The notes beneath the pieces are model-generated. The model saw only the letters and a list, made by a program, of their open reading frames with translations, did not search any database and was not told the origin of the DNA. A stretch of DNA of 64,000 bases from assembly GCA_012845835.1 (NCBI GenBank), contig JABAKD010000014.1, positions 1-64,000 of the forward strand, in the 5' to 3' direction. Below are positions 37,391-48,039 of the stretch, piece after piece. This stretch comes from Undaria pinnatifida (taxonomy: Eukaryota; Sar; Phaeophyceae; Laminariales; Alariaceae). Made by a program: the position numbers and the translations under genes. Numbering within the stretch: the stretch's first letter is position 1; each line of letters starts with the position of its first letter.

Positions 37391-38060
37391 ATAGTCTACA
37401 TGTACGAATGAAGTACCAGTGTGTGCAGCACTTTGTTTGCACCTGAAGCGTTACTCCACAGGCCAAGCAGGAGACAACCAATAAGGTTGACCGCCCTCAT
37501 CGTCCGTAGTCTTCCTCGAGAAGAGGCTTAGCTGCTGCCTCAGAACAACGCGACGAGGGTCCGACGCTTGGTATCACGATCAGATTGCAATGATGGGGAG
37601 ACTGCGGTGTGGAGTGTAGGGTGCCGGTGTTTTGAGATGGTGCCTTGCCTTGCCTGTGAGCGGAAACAATCGTGGTCTGCCGCGTGCACTACTATTAGAA
37701 CCACACTAATATAGCCATCATATGAAATGACATTTCACGGAGTATTTTAGGTTGTCGATGGTGCAGCAGAAGAAGACGGATGTGTGAAAGTCGATCTCTG
37801 ATGAGCGCTGCCTCTCTCTGCAAATCGAAATTCCGATTTGTCCGTGACAGGCCGTCTCAGATTCTCCGTGTAGGTATTATTGTAGGTGATGTGTACGAGG
37901 TATAGGACAGACACTACTACTTTATACAGGTCCTACGAGGTATCTTCGTATCATATTTAGTCCACACTTATACCGACTGGTTTCGATCGACCATGATCCT
38001 ATACGTATTGTTATCTGATACGTATCGTTTACGTTTCAATCTCTTTACTGTTCATTAGAC

Positions 38061-38380
38061 TTTTTTTTTTTTTTTTTTTTTTTTTAGCACACTTTCACTT
38101 TCCAGCTTCTGGACAAGCCGTGGTCACAGGTGTCATCCCTTCTCCTCCCCGGTTCTTGCCTTCAATTTTTATCGCGCATAGGGTTCAGCAATCCCACTGC
38201 TCGTCGATTGTTCATCGAATGTTGCTAACTCACGCTCTCGCGCTTTCCGCAAGTCAATTTGTCCACAAGAAAAAGTCCCAACGAATTTATACGAGTATGC
38301 ACTCGGCGGGGCTCGAACTCACGAAACTGACCTATACCAGGCTCGAGGATAACCTGATACGCCACCGGGGCGACCGGCTC
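38061..38380 (-). mobile_element. tRNA-derived SINE, full-length, with poly-A tail
   Basis: On the minus strand: the head GAGCCGGTCGCCCCGGTGGC includes an A-box-like TGGCGTATCAGGTT and a B-box-like GAGTTCGAGCCCC, followed by the body, then a 25-base poly-A (poly-T at 38061-38085 on the plus strand). This head, body and A-tail order is typical of SINEs transcribed by RNA polymerase III. Confidence 0.75.
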
Positions 38381-38399
38381 TAGCTATACACTGCTGTAG

Positions 38400-40950
38400 C
38401 CCGTCCGTATCCCAGTATCCCAGTATTTACCTTAAAATTTTAATGTCCCGGAACAACAGCAGTTGTGTTCTATTATAGAGCGTGCTGTGAAACTTGCTTG
38501 TACTGGTACCAGGTGGTGTAATTTTCCAAATTAGGCTCATCAAACGCCAAACAGCATCAAACCGAAATACTGACTGGTCTTGGAGTGGGTGTCCTGCGGA
38601 CCACCCCAACCTCTCATGCCTCTAGTACGCCGAAGCCCCAAGAAGACGACATGTGATACGCGAAAAGAGCATCGAGACGACCGTCCGGAAACGGTAGCTC
38701 GTCTTCCCCGGGGTAATGATGCGACGGAACAAGGGGCGAATACCCAGTCGGTTGATGTTTGCGTAGATAGCCGGTGATGGAAACAACCCGGAACCAGGTA
38801 GGTCACCGAACAACTGGCTCCAAACCTAAAGAGTCGACCTCGCGAAATTTTCAATCCACCAAAGCTTCCATGTTGTTGTTGTTGTTCTCACATTAACTCG
38901 CACAATCAAGTTATCCAGACACACGAGACAGTTTGAACTTGAAATCGTGTGTCAGGTGTAGACTATTGTTATTGTTCTGTGGGTCCATGGAGGGGCCAAG
39001 AAGGAGGACAAGAGGTACCGAGGCAGCTGAATGGTGCCTTGGGTCAGGTGCCACGTCGGGGAGTACCTGTAAATTCCACCTCTCACGGCAGAAAAAGAAA
39101 AGTAAGAGCCATGAGCGCAGAGCAGCCAGGGTGCGTGATGCACGAAGCCGAAAGGGGGATAGGGAGATTAATGAAACCGCTGTTTGATGCATAAAACAAG
39201 AAGAAAATGGCTGACCGGGTGGTGGCAAGGCACCAAGAAGAAGACTTGCATGTAGAACATGTCTAGTCTGTCTACGTGGTAAACTCGTCAACCTGTAGAT
39301 CTACTGTTACTATGTTGTTGTTTTGTGTCATTGTGTTTTATTGTTTTTTGTTTGGATTGTGCGTTTCATTCCTTTCGTACGGGAGCATACTTGTCAGCCG
39401 ATACTGCCACTACAGCTTCACCAACATCACCGGTATGCTTCTGGCTGAGCCTATTTGTCCCTTTTCCCTTTAATCCCTATTTTCTCCTTCTCTTGATTTA
39501 GTTGTATTTTTCCCCCTCTTGTTTTTTCCATACCCTTTCTGTTTTCCTTTCGGAGTGCACTCGGGGCTGTTGAGGCGATGACGTCGATATGGACACAGCC
39601 ATCAAAGATACAGCATGTATGTAGAGGACAGACCAGGCAGCAATGTTCCTAACACTCTATCTTGCTTGTATTTCCAATTGGAACCCAGTTCGTGGTGCAT
39701 CGATGCCGGCTGAGTGGTGTCATGTGCTTGGCTGCTTTTTTTCCAATTGCTAACCATTAAAAGGTGGGTGCACAACACACTCCCGGACCGAAACTCCGTT
39801 TTTTTTTCCAATTTGGGCCGGCCGAGCACGGGGGGGGGAGGAGATACTAAACCCTATGTAAAACAACAAACAATAACTAATGCACTAATTCCTGCACAAA
39901 AGAGTAGGCAACGTAGGTGAGGCAGGTGGCTCGGTATCAGTACACCACCACCAGGCTCTGTGCGTTGACAAGCAGAGGAGCTGCCAAGCGAAGCTGCTGC
40001 TGTATACGGTAGATGTTCGTGAACCTATTACGCAGCGAGACTGGTGTTCGAAACCGTCGAAAAAGCGGAGCGATTGGGTGAGACAAACGCTCAACGAAAT
40101 CCCCCCACTTTTTGATCAACCGCGCGGACACACGTGCACGCATACCTCCGTCTCGGTTGTGTCGGAGACCGGGCGGTGACGGGGCGGGGGCGGGCGGGGG
40201 CAGTAGCTATCACCGCGCGTCAAACGAACTTGAGTCTATAAGTATGTCTGGCCGTAAAGTGTTGAAGAAGAGGAGGTGGAAGGAAGGAACGTCGTCAGAT
40301 GATGAGTAGGGGGCAAGTTAGTAGAGGAGAGGGGGGGGGTGCTGGGAGCGGGAGGGAAGGGGGGTTTGGGGGGGGGGCAGTCTGCGACGAAGGCCTGGAC
40401 ATGTTCCGCCTGTAAATGTAACGACGGATGGAACGGATGAAGGATCGACGCCGAAGAGCGAGGAGGAAAGGGTTGGAGGAAAACCTGAGTTGCTCCTTTT
40501 TTTAACGTGCTCGTCGTCTCCATGCGGGCTCCATTCACGTATTCTTCGGGTTGTGGACGAGGGTTCCAAAATAATTGGTCTACCAAAAAAAGCGACGGCA
40601 GGTCGTATTTTTATCAACAATGTCCATTCGCCAACTTTGGCCGACTACGTTTTCACGTCTTCAACTTGCTCAAACTGAAACAAGAATGCAAGTTTCGATT
40701 CATGTGTGCCCATTGTTTGAGCTGCAAAAATATGCAAACAGCAAAAATCGAAGCAACCAAAAGAAAGTTGAATAACGAACAACAACAGCAACAACAGACA
40801 ACTACCCGCACAAAACAAGGACATAACAACCGAGAAACAACAACAACAACAAACGTACGACGGCTCAGGTATGTCGTTTCCACAATGTCCGGCTGAACAG
40901 CTGGCGTCAACAAGACCCCGAAATGCATATATCTTGTTCGAGAGAAAAAA
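38400..40950. other. Stretch without a firm gene
   Basis: It holds a fragment of repeat R (38872-38915), short plus-strand ORFs near 40244-40308 (MSGRKVLKKRRWKEGTSSDDE with a TATAAGT just upstream) and 40507-40896 (contains MCAHCLSCKNM and a Gln/Thr-rich low-complexity end), and G-rich tracts at 40330-40380. The basic start and the Cys motif could belong to one decayed gene, but no domain is recognised. Confidence 0.3.
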
Positions 40951-41055
40951 TATATACATCCTTAATGAGGACACACAACCCGTAATACGCGCGATCGGAG
41001 TATCACACACAGCTTGCAAAGATGAGTTTCGACAAAATATTCGATCTCACAGCTG
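40951..41055 (-). repeat. FB family copy, part left of the retrotransposon
   Basis: TCCTTAATGAGGACACACAA to GATCTCACAGCTG, the usual FB terminal blocks. It continues after the retrotransposon at 49252 as CAGCTGGAGTGTATTTTAAT, showing that the element inserted into this copy. Confidence 0.85.
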
Positions 41056-41488
41056 TGTGGAAGACAGGGTCGTAGATACCTATCGTAGATCGCGTACACG
41101 CATGCGCGAGAGGACACGTCACCGGTCAGGCAATACACGATCCCGGGTCGCAAACGGCGTCACCCGTCATAGACGGCGTTGACCCGTCCCCGGAAGGTCA
41201 GCCACCGAAAGATGATCCCGCCGCATGACGAAGGGCATATGCCCACCGTCACTCTAGCTCTGGCTTAGCATCTCCTTGCTACATATAAGAAAGAAAGGTT
41301 ATCAGTCGCGTTCGCTGTTGAGAACGATCGTCAAGGGACCTCAGCACCGCGACGCCCTCTCCGCTTCGACTTCAGCTCTGCGACGACCTCTCCGATCCGA
41401 CTACCGACCATCCGCGACGAGTACCAGACCTCCGGGACCACCCTCACCACTTCGACTCCGGGACCCCGTGAGAGACCAGGTTCCATAG
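41056..41488 (+). repeat. 5' LTR
   Basis: 433 bp from TGTGGAAGACAG to AGGTTCCATAG; a TATAAG element at 41284-41289 could be the promoter. It begins with TG but ends with AG rather than the usual CA. Confidence 0.92.
41284..41289 (+). promoter_or_regulatory. Putative TATA box of LTR promoter
   Basis: CTACATATAAGAAAGAAAGG in the middle of the LTR; the same in the 3' LTR at about 49047. Inferred from position only. Confidence 0.4.
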
Positions 41489-41505
41489 TGGTGACCACCG
41501 TCGGA
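41489..41505 (+). other. Putative primer-binding site
   Basis: TGGTGACCACCGTCGGA starts right after the 5' LTR. TGG at this place is the rule for tRNA-primed elements; the priming tRNA cannot be named from the window. Confidence 0.45.
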
Positions 41506-41561
41506 ACAACCTATATAAAACCCTATATAAAGTTGTTGTCGGAAAAAAATAGAAACAGAAC

Positions 41562-41735
41562 ATGCCACGCTCAGGAGCTCGCTCAAAAAAGAGCCGCGGG
41601 AAAGCCCGCAAGGCATCGCCCTCTCCGGAGGAACCGACTCCCGCACTGGCGGGGAACTCTTTTGCGGCGCTCGCCCCCACCGACCAGGGCGGACCGGCCG
41701 TAAGACGACGAGGAGCAGCGGGACGCTGCAGATGA
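41562..41735 (+). CDS. Short ORF: likely N-terminal end of Gag in another frame
   Basis: 57 codons from the first ATG after the LTR. Basic start (MPRSGARSKKSRGKARK), then a Pro/Glu-rich part. The long gag-pol frame opens at 41704 directly after an in-frame TAA and overlaps this ORF by 32 bases. The sequence downstream in that frame is acidic and protein-like, so the two probably once formed one reading frame, now separated by a one-base shift near 41703. A programmed shift is less likely this close to the N-terminus; a sequencing error is possible. Confidence 0.55.
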   Translation: MPRSGARSKKSRGKARKASPSPEEPTPALAGNSFAALAPTDQGGPAVRRRGAAGRCR

Positions 41736-41877
41736 GGCTGGTGCGCCGAGCACGACGCCTGTATCATCAGCCGTTGAGGAGGGCTCGAGCCTAGCAGAGG
41801 ACATCCTTGCCGCGCCAAGCGCCCTCCCGAGCCACGACCCCGTCCGCGTCGAGACCGCCGCGTTTCTTAAGAAATGC

Positions 41878-44800
41878 ATGCTCGACGGCACCACGCCGCC
41901 GGCGTGGGTCTTGGAGATGGTGCTGCCGGTCGGCCGGAAGCCTGTGAGTGGGCCTTTCGACGAGAAGGTCGATGAGGTGAGAGAAGTACCACAGCCGCAG
42001 CAAAACCTCGACGTTGTTTTTGAACGCGTGCAACACTCCACGACTCTTGCTACGCCTATACAACAGCAGTCGAGTAGCTCTGACAGCAGCCGTACCTCTC
42101 ACCCTGACCAATCTCAACCAGACCCCCCGACAGCACGTAATACCTCTGCTGTAGAAGCACTGCCCACAAACCCTCTGACAGCACGTAACACCTCTGCTGT
42201 AGAAGCACTGCCCACAAACCCCCTGACAGCACGTACAACCTCTGCTGTAGAAGCACCTCGCACAGCACGTATAACCTCTGCTGTAGCACCCCCGAGCCCA
42301 ACCCACAACCACAACGAAGACCCACAATTTTCGATAAAAAAATCGGATATGCCCGCTTCGCTCAAGTTGCACGGGTTGCCAACTGAAGATGTGCCCGAAA
42401 TCATGGCGCTCTTTCACGCTCACATTCGCTTGCACGTCCCTCACGGCGCCTCGGACTCGGTTATCGATCGCCACGCCGTGAGATACCTGGCATACTTAGT
42501 AGCCGACCACGCAGCTAGCACCATGAACCAAATCCAGTGTGGTACGTTAGAGTGGCGCACAGACAAAGATCTTGCCCAACTGACCACGGAAGCGGGAGAC
42601 GTCAGAGCACCACGCAACTGGAAGGAGTGGGTGGATGCTTTCACAAATCTGTTTAGCCCCGTGAACCGCATCGTCCTCCTCGCTCGCACCGTCTCTACCC
42701 TAAAGCAAGGCAGTAGTGAATCCGTCGACTCTTACGGACTGCGTGTAACTCGAGCATACGCGCGCCTCCTAGCCGAAGCAAAACGAACCGCTCCTGTCAA
42801 CGTCTCGCCATACCAACATGCATGGCAAACATCGCTCATGGCATCCTTCGAAGCCGGCCTAGTTCCGCACGTACGTCTAGAACTTATCCGCGAAGACCCC
42901 TCCCTCACGTACCAAGCCTCACGAACTCGCGCCAAGAAACATGAGACCAACGCCTTACGCGCGGCCCCAACCCCCTCCCCGACCACGTATGCTTCGGCTG
43001 TCTCCGGCACATCCCCTGGACCCAACCGACCGCTGATGACGTCGATGGCCAAACTCGAAAAAGCCATCGCGTCCAACCTGACGGCGGCGCGAGGCCGGGA
43101 ACGCCGAGTGACCTTCGAACCGGCCACGTACGGCCCATCCGACAAGCGAGGCAGGTCACCGAGTAGCGAGGCGGGTAGAAGCAGGAAGTCTAAAGTAGCG
43201 TCGAGCGACGCATGCGACTACCCGATGTGTCGCCATCGCAACTCGCACTCGCGCCCGGACTGCAGGCTAGCAAAAATGCACGAACGGGACGGCATAGTAG
43301 TCACCAAAAAACCGTGTGGGGGCCCGCGCCGGTTACCTCAAACCGGTTCGGGGAGTAGGCAAACTAGGATCACCAAACCCGCGGTAGAAACGATAGCACG
43401 ATCAGCTAGCGTAGCCGTGGCAAGTGCCGGTAGACCTAGTAGTAAGAGGAGGGATAAGTGTGGCCGAACAAAGAGCTCCACCCCTCTGGCGAGTACCCAT
43501 GCGAAACAAGTACATGCAGACAACCAGTCGAATACTGTAACAGACTTAGAAAATAAGCAGCAGGTTCCGAGTGTTCTAGCAGTACCGCGTGGAGTTGGAC
43601 CAGCCGTAGAAGCAGCAAGCAGAGTCGAGAAGAGTAGTCAACGTCGGAATGATACGTTTTCACCTTCCATGGTACCACAAGCGTTGTATGTTTCTGCTGC
43701 GTCCCGCAAATTAAATGAGAAAATTAAACATCATGTTTTATTATCATGCAACGCTAACCGGGAAACGCACTTTGATGCTTTCCACGCGTCTGCCATGAGT
43801 GGGTATCCCAGATATCCCACAGCTCTCAGCTCTACGTCAAAGCGCGTACGAGTAAACGCCAGAGTTAATGATTATCCGGCGCACAATGTCACGATTGACA
43901 CCGCGACCGATGTACCATGCATATCTGTTCACTTTGTACAGACACATCCCACAATGAAAGACACTCAAATTTTTGCAGTGCCCCCGGGAGCGATCAACCT
44001 CAGCAGTGCTGATGGGTCGCCTCTCAAAATTTTAGGATATGTTCGCTTTCAACTTACGCTAGGAGATATTACCCTACCAGTCGAAGCGCTCGTATTGCCC
44101 TCTTTAGGGCCAGACATTATGCTACTCGATAACACCATCATGGGCGCCTTCGGAGGTGTCCTCGACTGGAGTACAGAGCAATTGTCATTCAAAACCTCTC
44201 AAGTGACGATCAAAGCATCTCATCGTAGAGTAGACTTTACAGCGCGCCCCGAGAACACTGCGACAGCTCAGTGCTCCGTGGTCACAGTTAACACTGATGT
44301 AGAGTCGGTGCCTGTCTTGTTGCGACACAAATGCTGCATCCCCCCCGAGAGTGAGATGGCAGTACAAGTAGTGTCAGCGACAGCACCCACAGAAACCACT
44401 GCTGCACTCATTGAACCACTCATCGTCACGTTCGAAGACATCGAATCGTCCGCCGTACCTGAAGCTTTTCAAAATATGATAGTTGCTCGTACAGTGAGTC
44501 ACTGGTCGGCCGCTGATAAAACAGCAGTAGTCCAGATCGCGAACCCGTCCCACCAATACGTATACTTGAAACGCAATACCTTACTAGGCCACATTGCGCC
44601 CGTATCGGTAGCCCTGAACAAAACGACCAGTGCAATTCAAACAGACAGCAAGACAACGGAATCCACGCGTAACGAGCTTCGTGCAGCACTTACTCGAGCA
44701 TTTGATAAAACCACGTTTACACCTGCCGAATGCGAACAAGTACTGACTCTATGCACGAAATATCGCAGCGTTTTTTCCTTGTCGCCTCAAGAGCTAGGTA

Positions 44801-47800
44801 AATGTACCCTGGCCGAAGCAACGTTTCCTCTTGAACCAGAAACACGGCCTGTAAATAGAACCCCGTACCGTGCAAACCCTCGCGTACAGGAAACTATCGA
44901 CAAGTGCGTGAACCAGATGGAACAAGAAGGAATCATTGAACAGCGCCCTAGTCCCTGGGGTTCCGCAGTAACTATTGTCGCAAAATCAGACGGCACTCCA
45001 CGGTTCTGCGTAGATTACAGGTCGACCATAAATAAGAATCTGATCAAAAAATCGTGGCCTATGCCTAACTTAGAAAGCCACCTTGACACGGTCGGAGGAG
45101 CACGTTATATAACTGTGTGTGACGTACAAAATGCTTACCACCAAATACCAGTAGCAGAGAGCGAACAAGATAAAACTGCTTTTGTCACGCAGAACGGAAA
45201 GTGGGTTTTCAAACGCCTACCGTTCGGTATAGCTAACGCGCCGTTTCTGTTCTCGCGAATCATGTCACTAGCTTTTGCACATTTTGGTCCAAAAAGTGGG
45301 CTCTTGGTTTATATGGACGACTGTATATGTTGTTCAGCTACCTGGACAGGCCACTTACAGCTACTCGAAAATATATTCAAAGCCTTGCAAGCAGCCGGCC
45401 TCATCCTCAAACCATCGAAAGTACAGTTTGGCCCCCGAGAAGTTAAATACTTAGGACACATACTGACGGCCGACGGTATTCGGATCGGTGAGGATCGCGT
45501 AAAAGCTATAGTTGACTTGCCGACGCCTAAAACCATAAAGGAGTTGCGGTCAGTGCTAGGAATGGTTAACTTTGTACGCAAGTTTATACCTAACTTAGCC
45601 GGTATCATAGCACCCCTGGTAGCCCTCACGAAAAAAGAGGCCGCCAAAGAAGTCGCTAAACGTTGGAGACCAGAACACGATCAGGCGTACGCAACAGTGA
45701 AACAATTACTCACTCAGGCGCCCGTACTTCAATTTCCCGATTTTTCTAAAGACTTTGCGATACACGTTGACGCTTCAGAAGCAGGTGCAGGTGCCTTCCT
45801 CGCCCAGCAGAAAGACGATGACCTCGTTATAATCGCATACTTTAGTCAACGCTTCAACGACAGCCAGCGCCACTACTCCGCTACGCTCAAAGAATGTTAT
45901 GCTGTGGTCTTGGCCATCCAGCACTGGCGACCTTATTTATGGGGACGACATTTTGTGTGTGTGACAGATCACGCGGCCCTGCGATACCTATACTCAATGC
46001 AAGATACATCGAACATGTTAACACGCTGGGCAATAGCATTACAGTCTTTTGACTTCACCGTCCAACACAAACCAGGCAAACTGCACGTCGTACCGGACAC
46101 GCTTTCACGAATGTTTGCGTTCGAGCACCAGCAAGAAGTAGCTGTGCCGTCCCTCGCGCCCATTTGCCGCAATGTACCAGATGACCCCAAGCTACAAACA
46201 GCTCGTGTCCCCCGACCGTATCAGATCTCAGCCGACAAACTGGATAACCTAGAACCAGTACGCAGCGATAAAGAGCTCTATAGTGTGAAATCAGTATTCG
46301 TGAGCGCGACAAATGTTTTCATGTCCGTCGATCAAGAAAAACTCCGCTCAGCACAAAGGGTAGAGTACGGGCGGTACATCGATTACATACAGCACGCAGA
46401 CGCACCATTACCCGAAAAAGAAACGAAAACAACCATGTCTTACTATTCAGTGCAGGACGGGCTGTTGTTTAAATCGTACCTTCCGGGATATCTTCGAAAA
46501 CGAAGCACCTTCCGCGATCAACTCGTAGTACCGGAGGCCCTTGTTGGATTCATTCTGCACGCCTACCACGATCACGTTCTATCCGGAGGACACCTCGCAT
46601 CTCGCCCGACTTATGAAAAAATCCGCCAGAAATATTGGTGGCCCACCATCAGCCGCGACGTACGAGAGTGGTGCGAAAAATGCCAAGCTTGTCAACGACG
46701 AAAAACAGCACACAACAGACCCAAGCTCCCGACAGGCCATTTACCTGTCGAGCGGCCATTTCAACGAATATCGGTTGACTTAGTAGAGTACAAATCGGTA
46801 TCAAATTCAGCCGCAGGGATCGAATGCAAATACGTTCTCTCCATGATGGACCACCTGACGAGGTTTGCGGTACTGCTGCCGGTACGTAATAAAACGGCCG
46901 AAACAGTAGCCAATGCCATAATCGAGAGAGTAATCAGCATTTTCGGCCCACCAGAAACCTTGCATAGTGATCAAGGCCCCGAATTCGAGAATAAGGTGAT
47001 ATACCAGCTGCAACAAATACTCGGATACAAAAAGACCCGCACAATGCCGTACCGGCCGCAGGGTAATTCAGTGTCCGAACGGGTACACTCAACGATGCAC
47101 AGTATGCTAGCAATGCACAGTGCAATCGATCAAAGCAACTGGGCCACTCTCTTACCGTTCGTACAGCTAGCGCACAACACTAGCTTTAGTGCAACGATGC
47201 ATGAGACACCATTCTTCTTAATGTTCGGACGACAACCCCGACTCCCAGTCGATATAATCCTCGGTATTCCTCATGTAGGAAGAACAGCAGACACCGACGA
47301 ACTCGCACAAAACACACGGGACAATTTGCAAATCGCCTTTGAGCTCGCACGCCGAAACTTAACCGAGCGTGCAGACAAGCAGGCAGAACAAAATAGCAAA
47401 CTTAAACCGTACCCGGTGTTCAAACCTGGACAGGAAGTACTCGTGTACAGACCGTACCAGGATTCGGATGGGCCCAACCCAAAGCTGCTATTACCATGGC
47501 GAGGACCGTATGTCGTCTGCTCACAATTATCACCAGTGGTGTATAGAGTACGACTAACGAACGACACCCGAGAAGTGTCAGTCCACCTAGCCCATATAAA
47601 GCCCTACCATCAACGGGAAACACCACCCGCACCTCAATTTGAGAAGCTGGCGGAATTGTTTTTAGGGAAGCCCATTCCCTTACCCGAGTTGGACCATCCA
47701 GACGCGGCTCAACCCAAAATTGAGTCCTACTTCGTAGACAGGGTAGTAGATCATAAAAGGGGACCTGGCAGACCAAGCCCCCACAACTACAAGTACCGCC

Positions 47801-48039
47801 TAAGACTCCGAGGTTACGGCCCTGAATCCGACCTCGAGTATCGCGCGGACGAAATACCCCAATGTCACGAATTGATCGCCGCATACCGAGCCCAAAAGGG
47901 TTTGCAACTCGCGATAACCTCACCTGCTCCGCCCCCCCTCCCTTCTCTCGGGAAACGGAAGCGTATAGTAGGCAGGGACGAGCACGAACTGAGACAGCGC
48001 AAAATAGATTCTCAGATGCTCCGCGGCGTAACCGAATAA
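41878..48039 (+). CDS. Gag-Pol polyprotein with chromodomain
   Basis: 2053 codons from the first ATG (open from 41704). Gag region about residues 230-350; a zinc-knuckle-like C446-x4-C451-x5-H457-x4-C462, unlike the usual CX2CX4HX4C. Aspartic protease motif D674-T-A instead of D-T/S-G. RT with YMDD at 1145-1148. RNase H with D1298, E1339, D1364. Integrase zinc finger H1566, H1572, C1602, C1605, then D1634, D1698, E1734 (D,D-35-E). GPY at 1876-1878 and a chromodomain-like end at about 1948-2008 (YFVDRVVDHK ... YRLRLRGYG ... ADEIPQCHELI). All pol domains are in one frame with gag, with no stop between them. Chromodomains of this family direct integration to marked chromatin (family knowledge). 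Confidence 0.93.
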   Translation: MLDGTTPPAWVLEMVLPVGRKPVSGPFDEKVDEVREVPQPQQNLDVVFERVQHSTTLATPIQQQSSSSDSSRTSHPDQSQPDPPTARNTSAVEALPTNPLTARNTSAVEALPTNPLTARTTSAVEAPRTARITSAVAPPSPTHNHNEDPQFSIKKSDMPASLKLHGLPTEDVPEIMALFHAHIRLHVPHGASDSVIDRHAVRYLAYLVADHAASTMNQIQCGTLEWRTDKDLAQLTTEAGDVRAPRNWKEWVDAFTNLFSPVNRIVLLARTVSTLKQGSSESVDSYGLRVTRAYARLLAEAKRTAPVNVSPYQHAWQTSLMASFEAGLVPHVRLELIREDPSLTYQASRTRAKKHETNALRAAPTPSPTTYASAVSGTSPGPNRPLMTSMAKLEKAIASNLTAARGRERRVTFEPATYGPSDKRGRSPSSEAGRSRKSKVASSDACDYPMCRHRNSHSRPDCRLAKMHERDGIVVTKKPCGGPRRLPQTGSGSRQTRITKPAVETIARSASVAVASAGRPSSKRRDKCGRTKSSTPLASTHAKQVHADNQSNTVTDLENKQQVPSVLAVPRGVGPAVEAASRVEKSSQRRNDTFSPSMVPQALYVSAASRKLNEKIKHHVLLSCNANRETHFDAFHASAMSGYPRYPTALSSTSKRVRVNARVNDYPAHNVTIDTATDVPCISVHFVQTHPTMKDTQIFAVPPGAINLSSADGSPLKILGYVRFQLTLGDITLPVEALVLPSLGPDIMLLDNTIMGAFGGVLDWSTEQLSFKTSQVTIKASHRRVDFTARPENTATAQCSVVTVNTDVESVPVLLRHKCCIPPESEMAVQVVSATAPTETTAALIEPLIVTFEDIESSAVPEAFQNMIVARTVSHWSAADKTAVVQIANPSHQYVYLKRNTLLGHIAPVSVALNKTTSAIQTDSKTTESTRNELRAALTRAFDKTTFTPAECEQVLTLCTKYRSVFSLSPQELGKCTLAEATFPLEPETRPVNRTPYRANPRVQETIDKCVNQMEQEGIIEQRPSPWGSAVTIVAKSDGTPRFCVDYRSTINKNLIKKSWPMPNLESHLDTVGGARYITVCDVQNAYHQIPVAESEQDKTAFVTQNGKWVFKRLPFGIANAPFLFSRIMSLAFAHFGPKSGLLVYMDDCICCSATWTGHLQLLENIFKALQAAGLILKPSKVQFGPREVKYLGHILTADGIRIGEDRVKAIVDLPTPKTIKELRSVLGMVNFVRKFIPNLAGIIAPLVALTKKEAAKEVAKRWRPEHDQAYATVKQLLTQAPVLQFPDFSKDFAIHVDASEAGAGAFLAQQKDDDLVIIAYFSQRFNDSQRHYSATLKECYAVVLAIQHWRPYLWGRHFVCVTDHAALRYLYSMQDTSNMLTRWAIALQSFDFTVQHKPGKLHVVPDTLSRMFAFEHQQEVAVPSLAPICRNVPDDPKLQTARVPRPYQISADKLDNLEPVRSDKELYSVKSVFVSATNVFMSVDQEKLRSAQRVEYGRYIDYIQHADAPLPEKETKTTMSYYSVQDGLLFKSYLPGYLRKRSTFRDQLVVPEALVGFILHAYHDHVLSGGHLASRPTYEKIRQKYWWPTISRDVREWCEKCQACQRRKTAHNRPKLPTGHLPVERPFQRISVDLVEYKSVSNSAAGIECKYVLSMMDHLTRFAVLLPVRNKTAETVANAIIERVISIFGPPETLHSDQGPEFENKVIYQLQQILGYKKTRTMPYRPQGNSVSERVHSTMHSMLAMHSAIDQSNWATLLPFVQLAHNTSFSATMHETPFFLMFGRQPRLPVDIILGIPHVGRTADTDELAQNTRDNLQIAFELARRNLTERADKQAEQNSKLKPYPVFKPGQEVLVYRPYQDSDGPNPKLLLPWRGPYVVCSQLSPVVYRVRLTNDTREVSVHLAHIKPYHQRETPPAPQFEKLAELFLGKPIPLPELDHPDAAQPKIESYFVDRVVDHKRGPGRPSPHNYKYRLRLRGYGPESDLEYRADEIPQCHELIAAYRAQKGLQLAITSPAPPPLPSLGKRKRIVGRDEHELRQRKIDSQMLRGVTE

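Noticed and set aside
38580-38820. Coding region on the minus strand with INRLGIRPLFRRIITPG
   Set aside because: Two frames look somewhat protein-like but neither has splice sites or a domain; too weak to call.
41791-42474. 227-codon minus-strand ORF opposite gag
   Set aside because: Shadow of the gag-pol frame; direct repeats in gag (near 42120-42280) create its CCARCFYSRG pattern.
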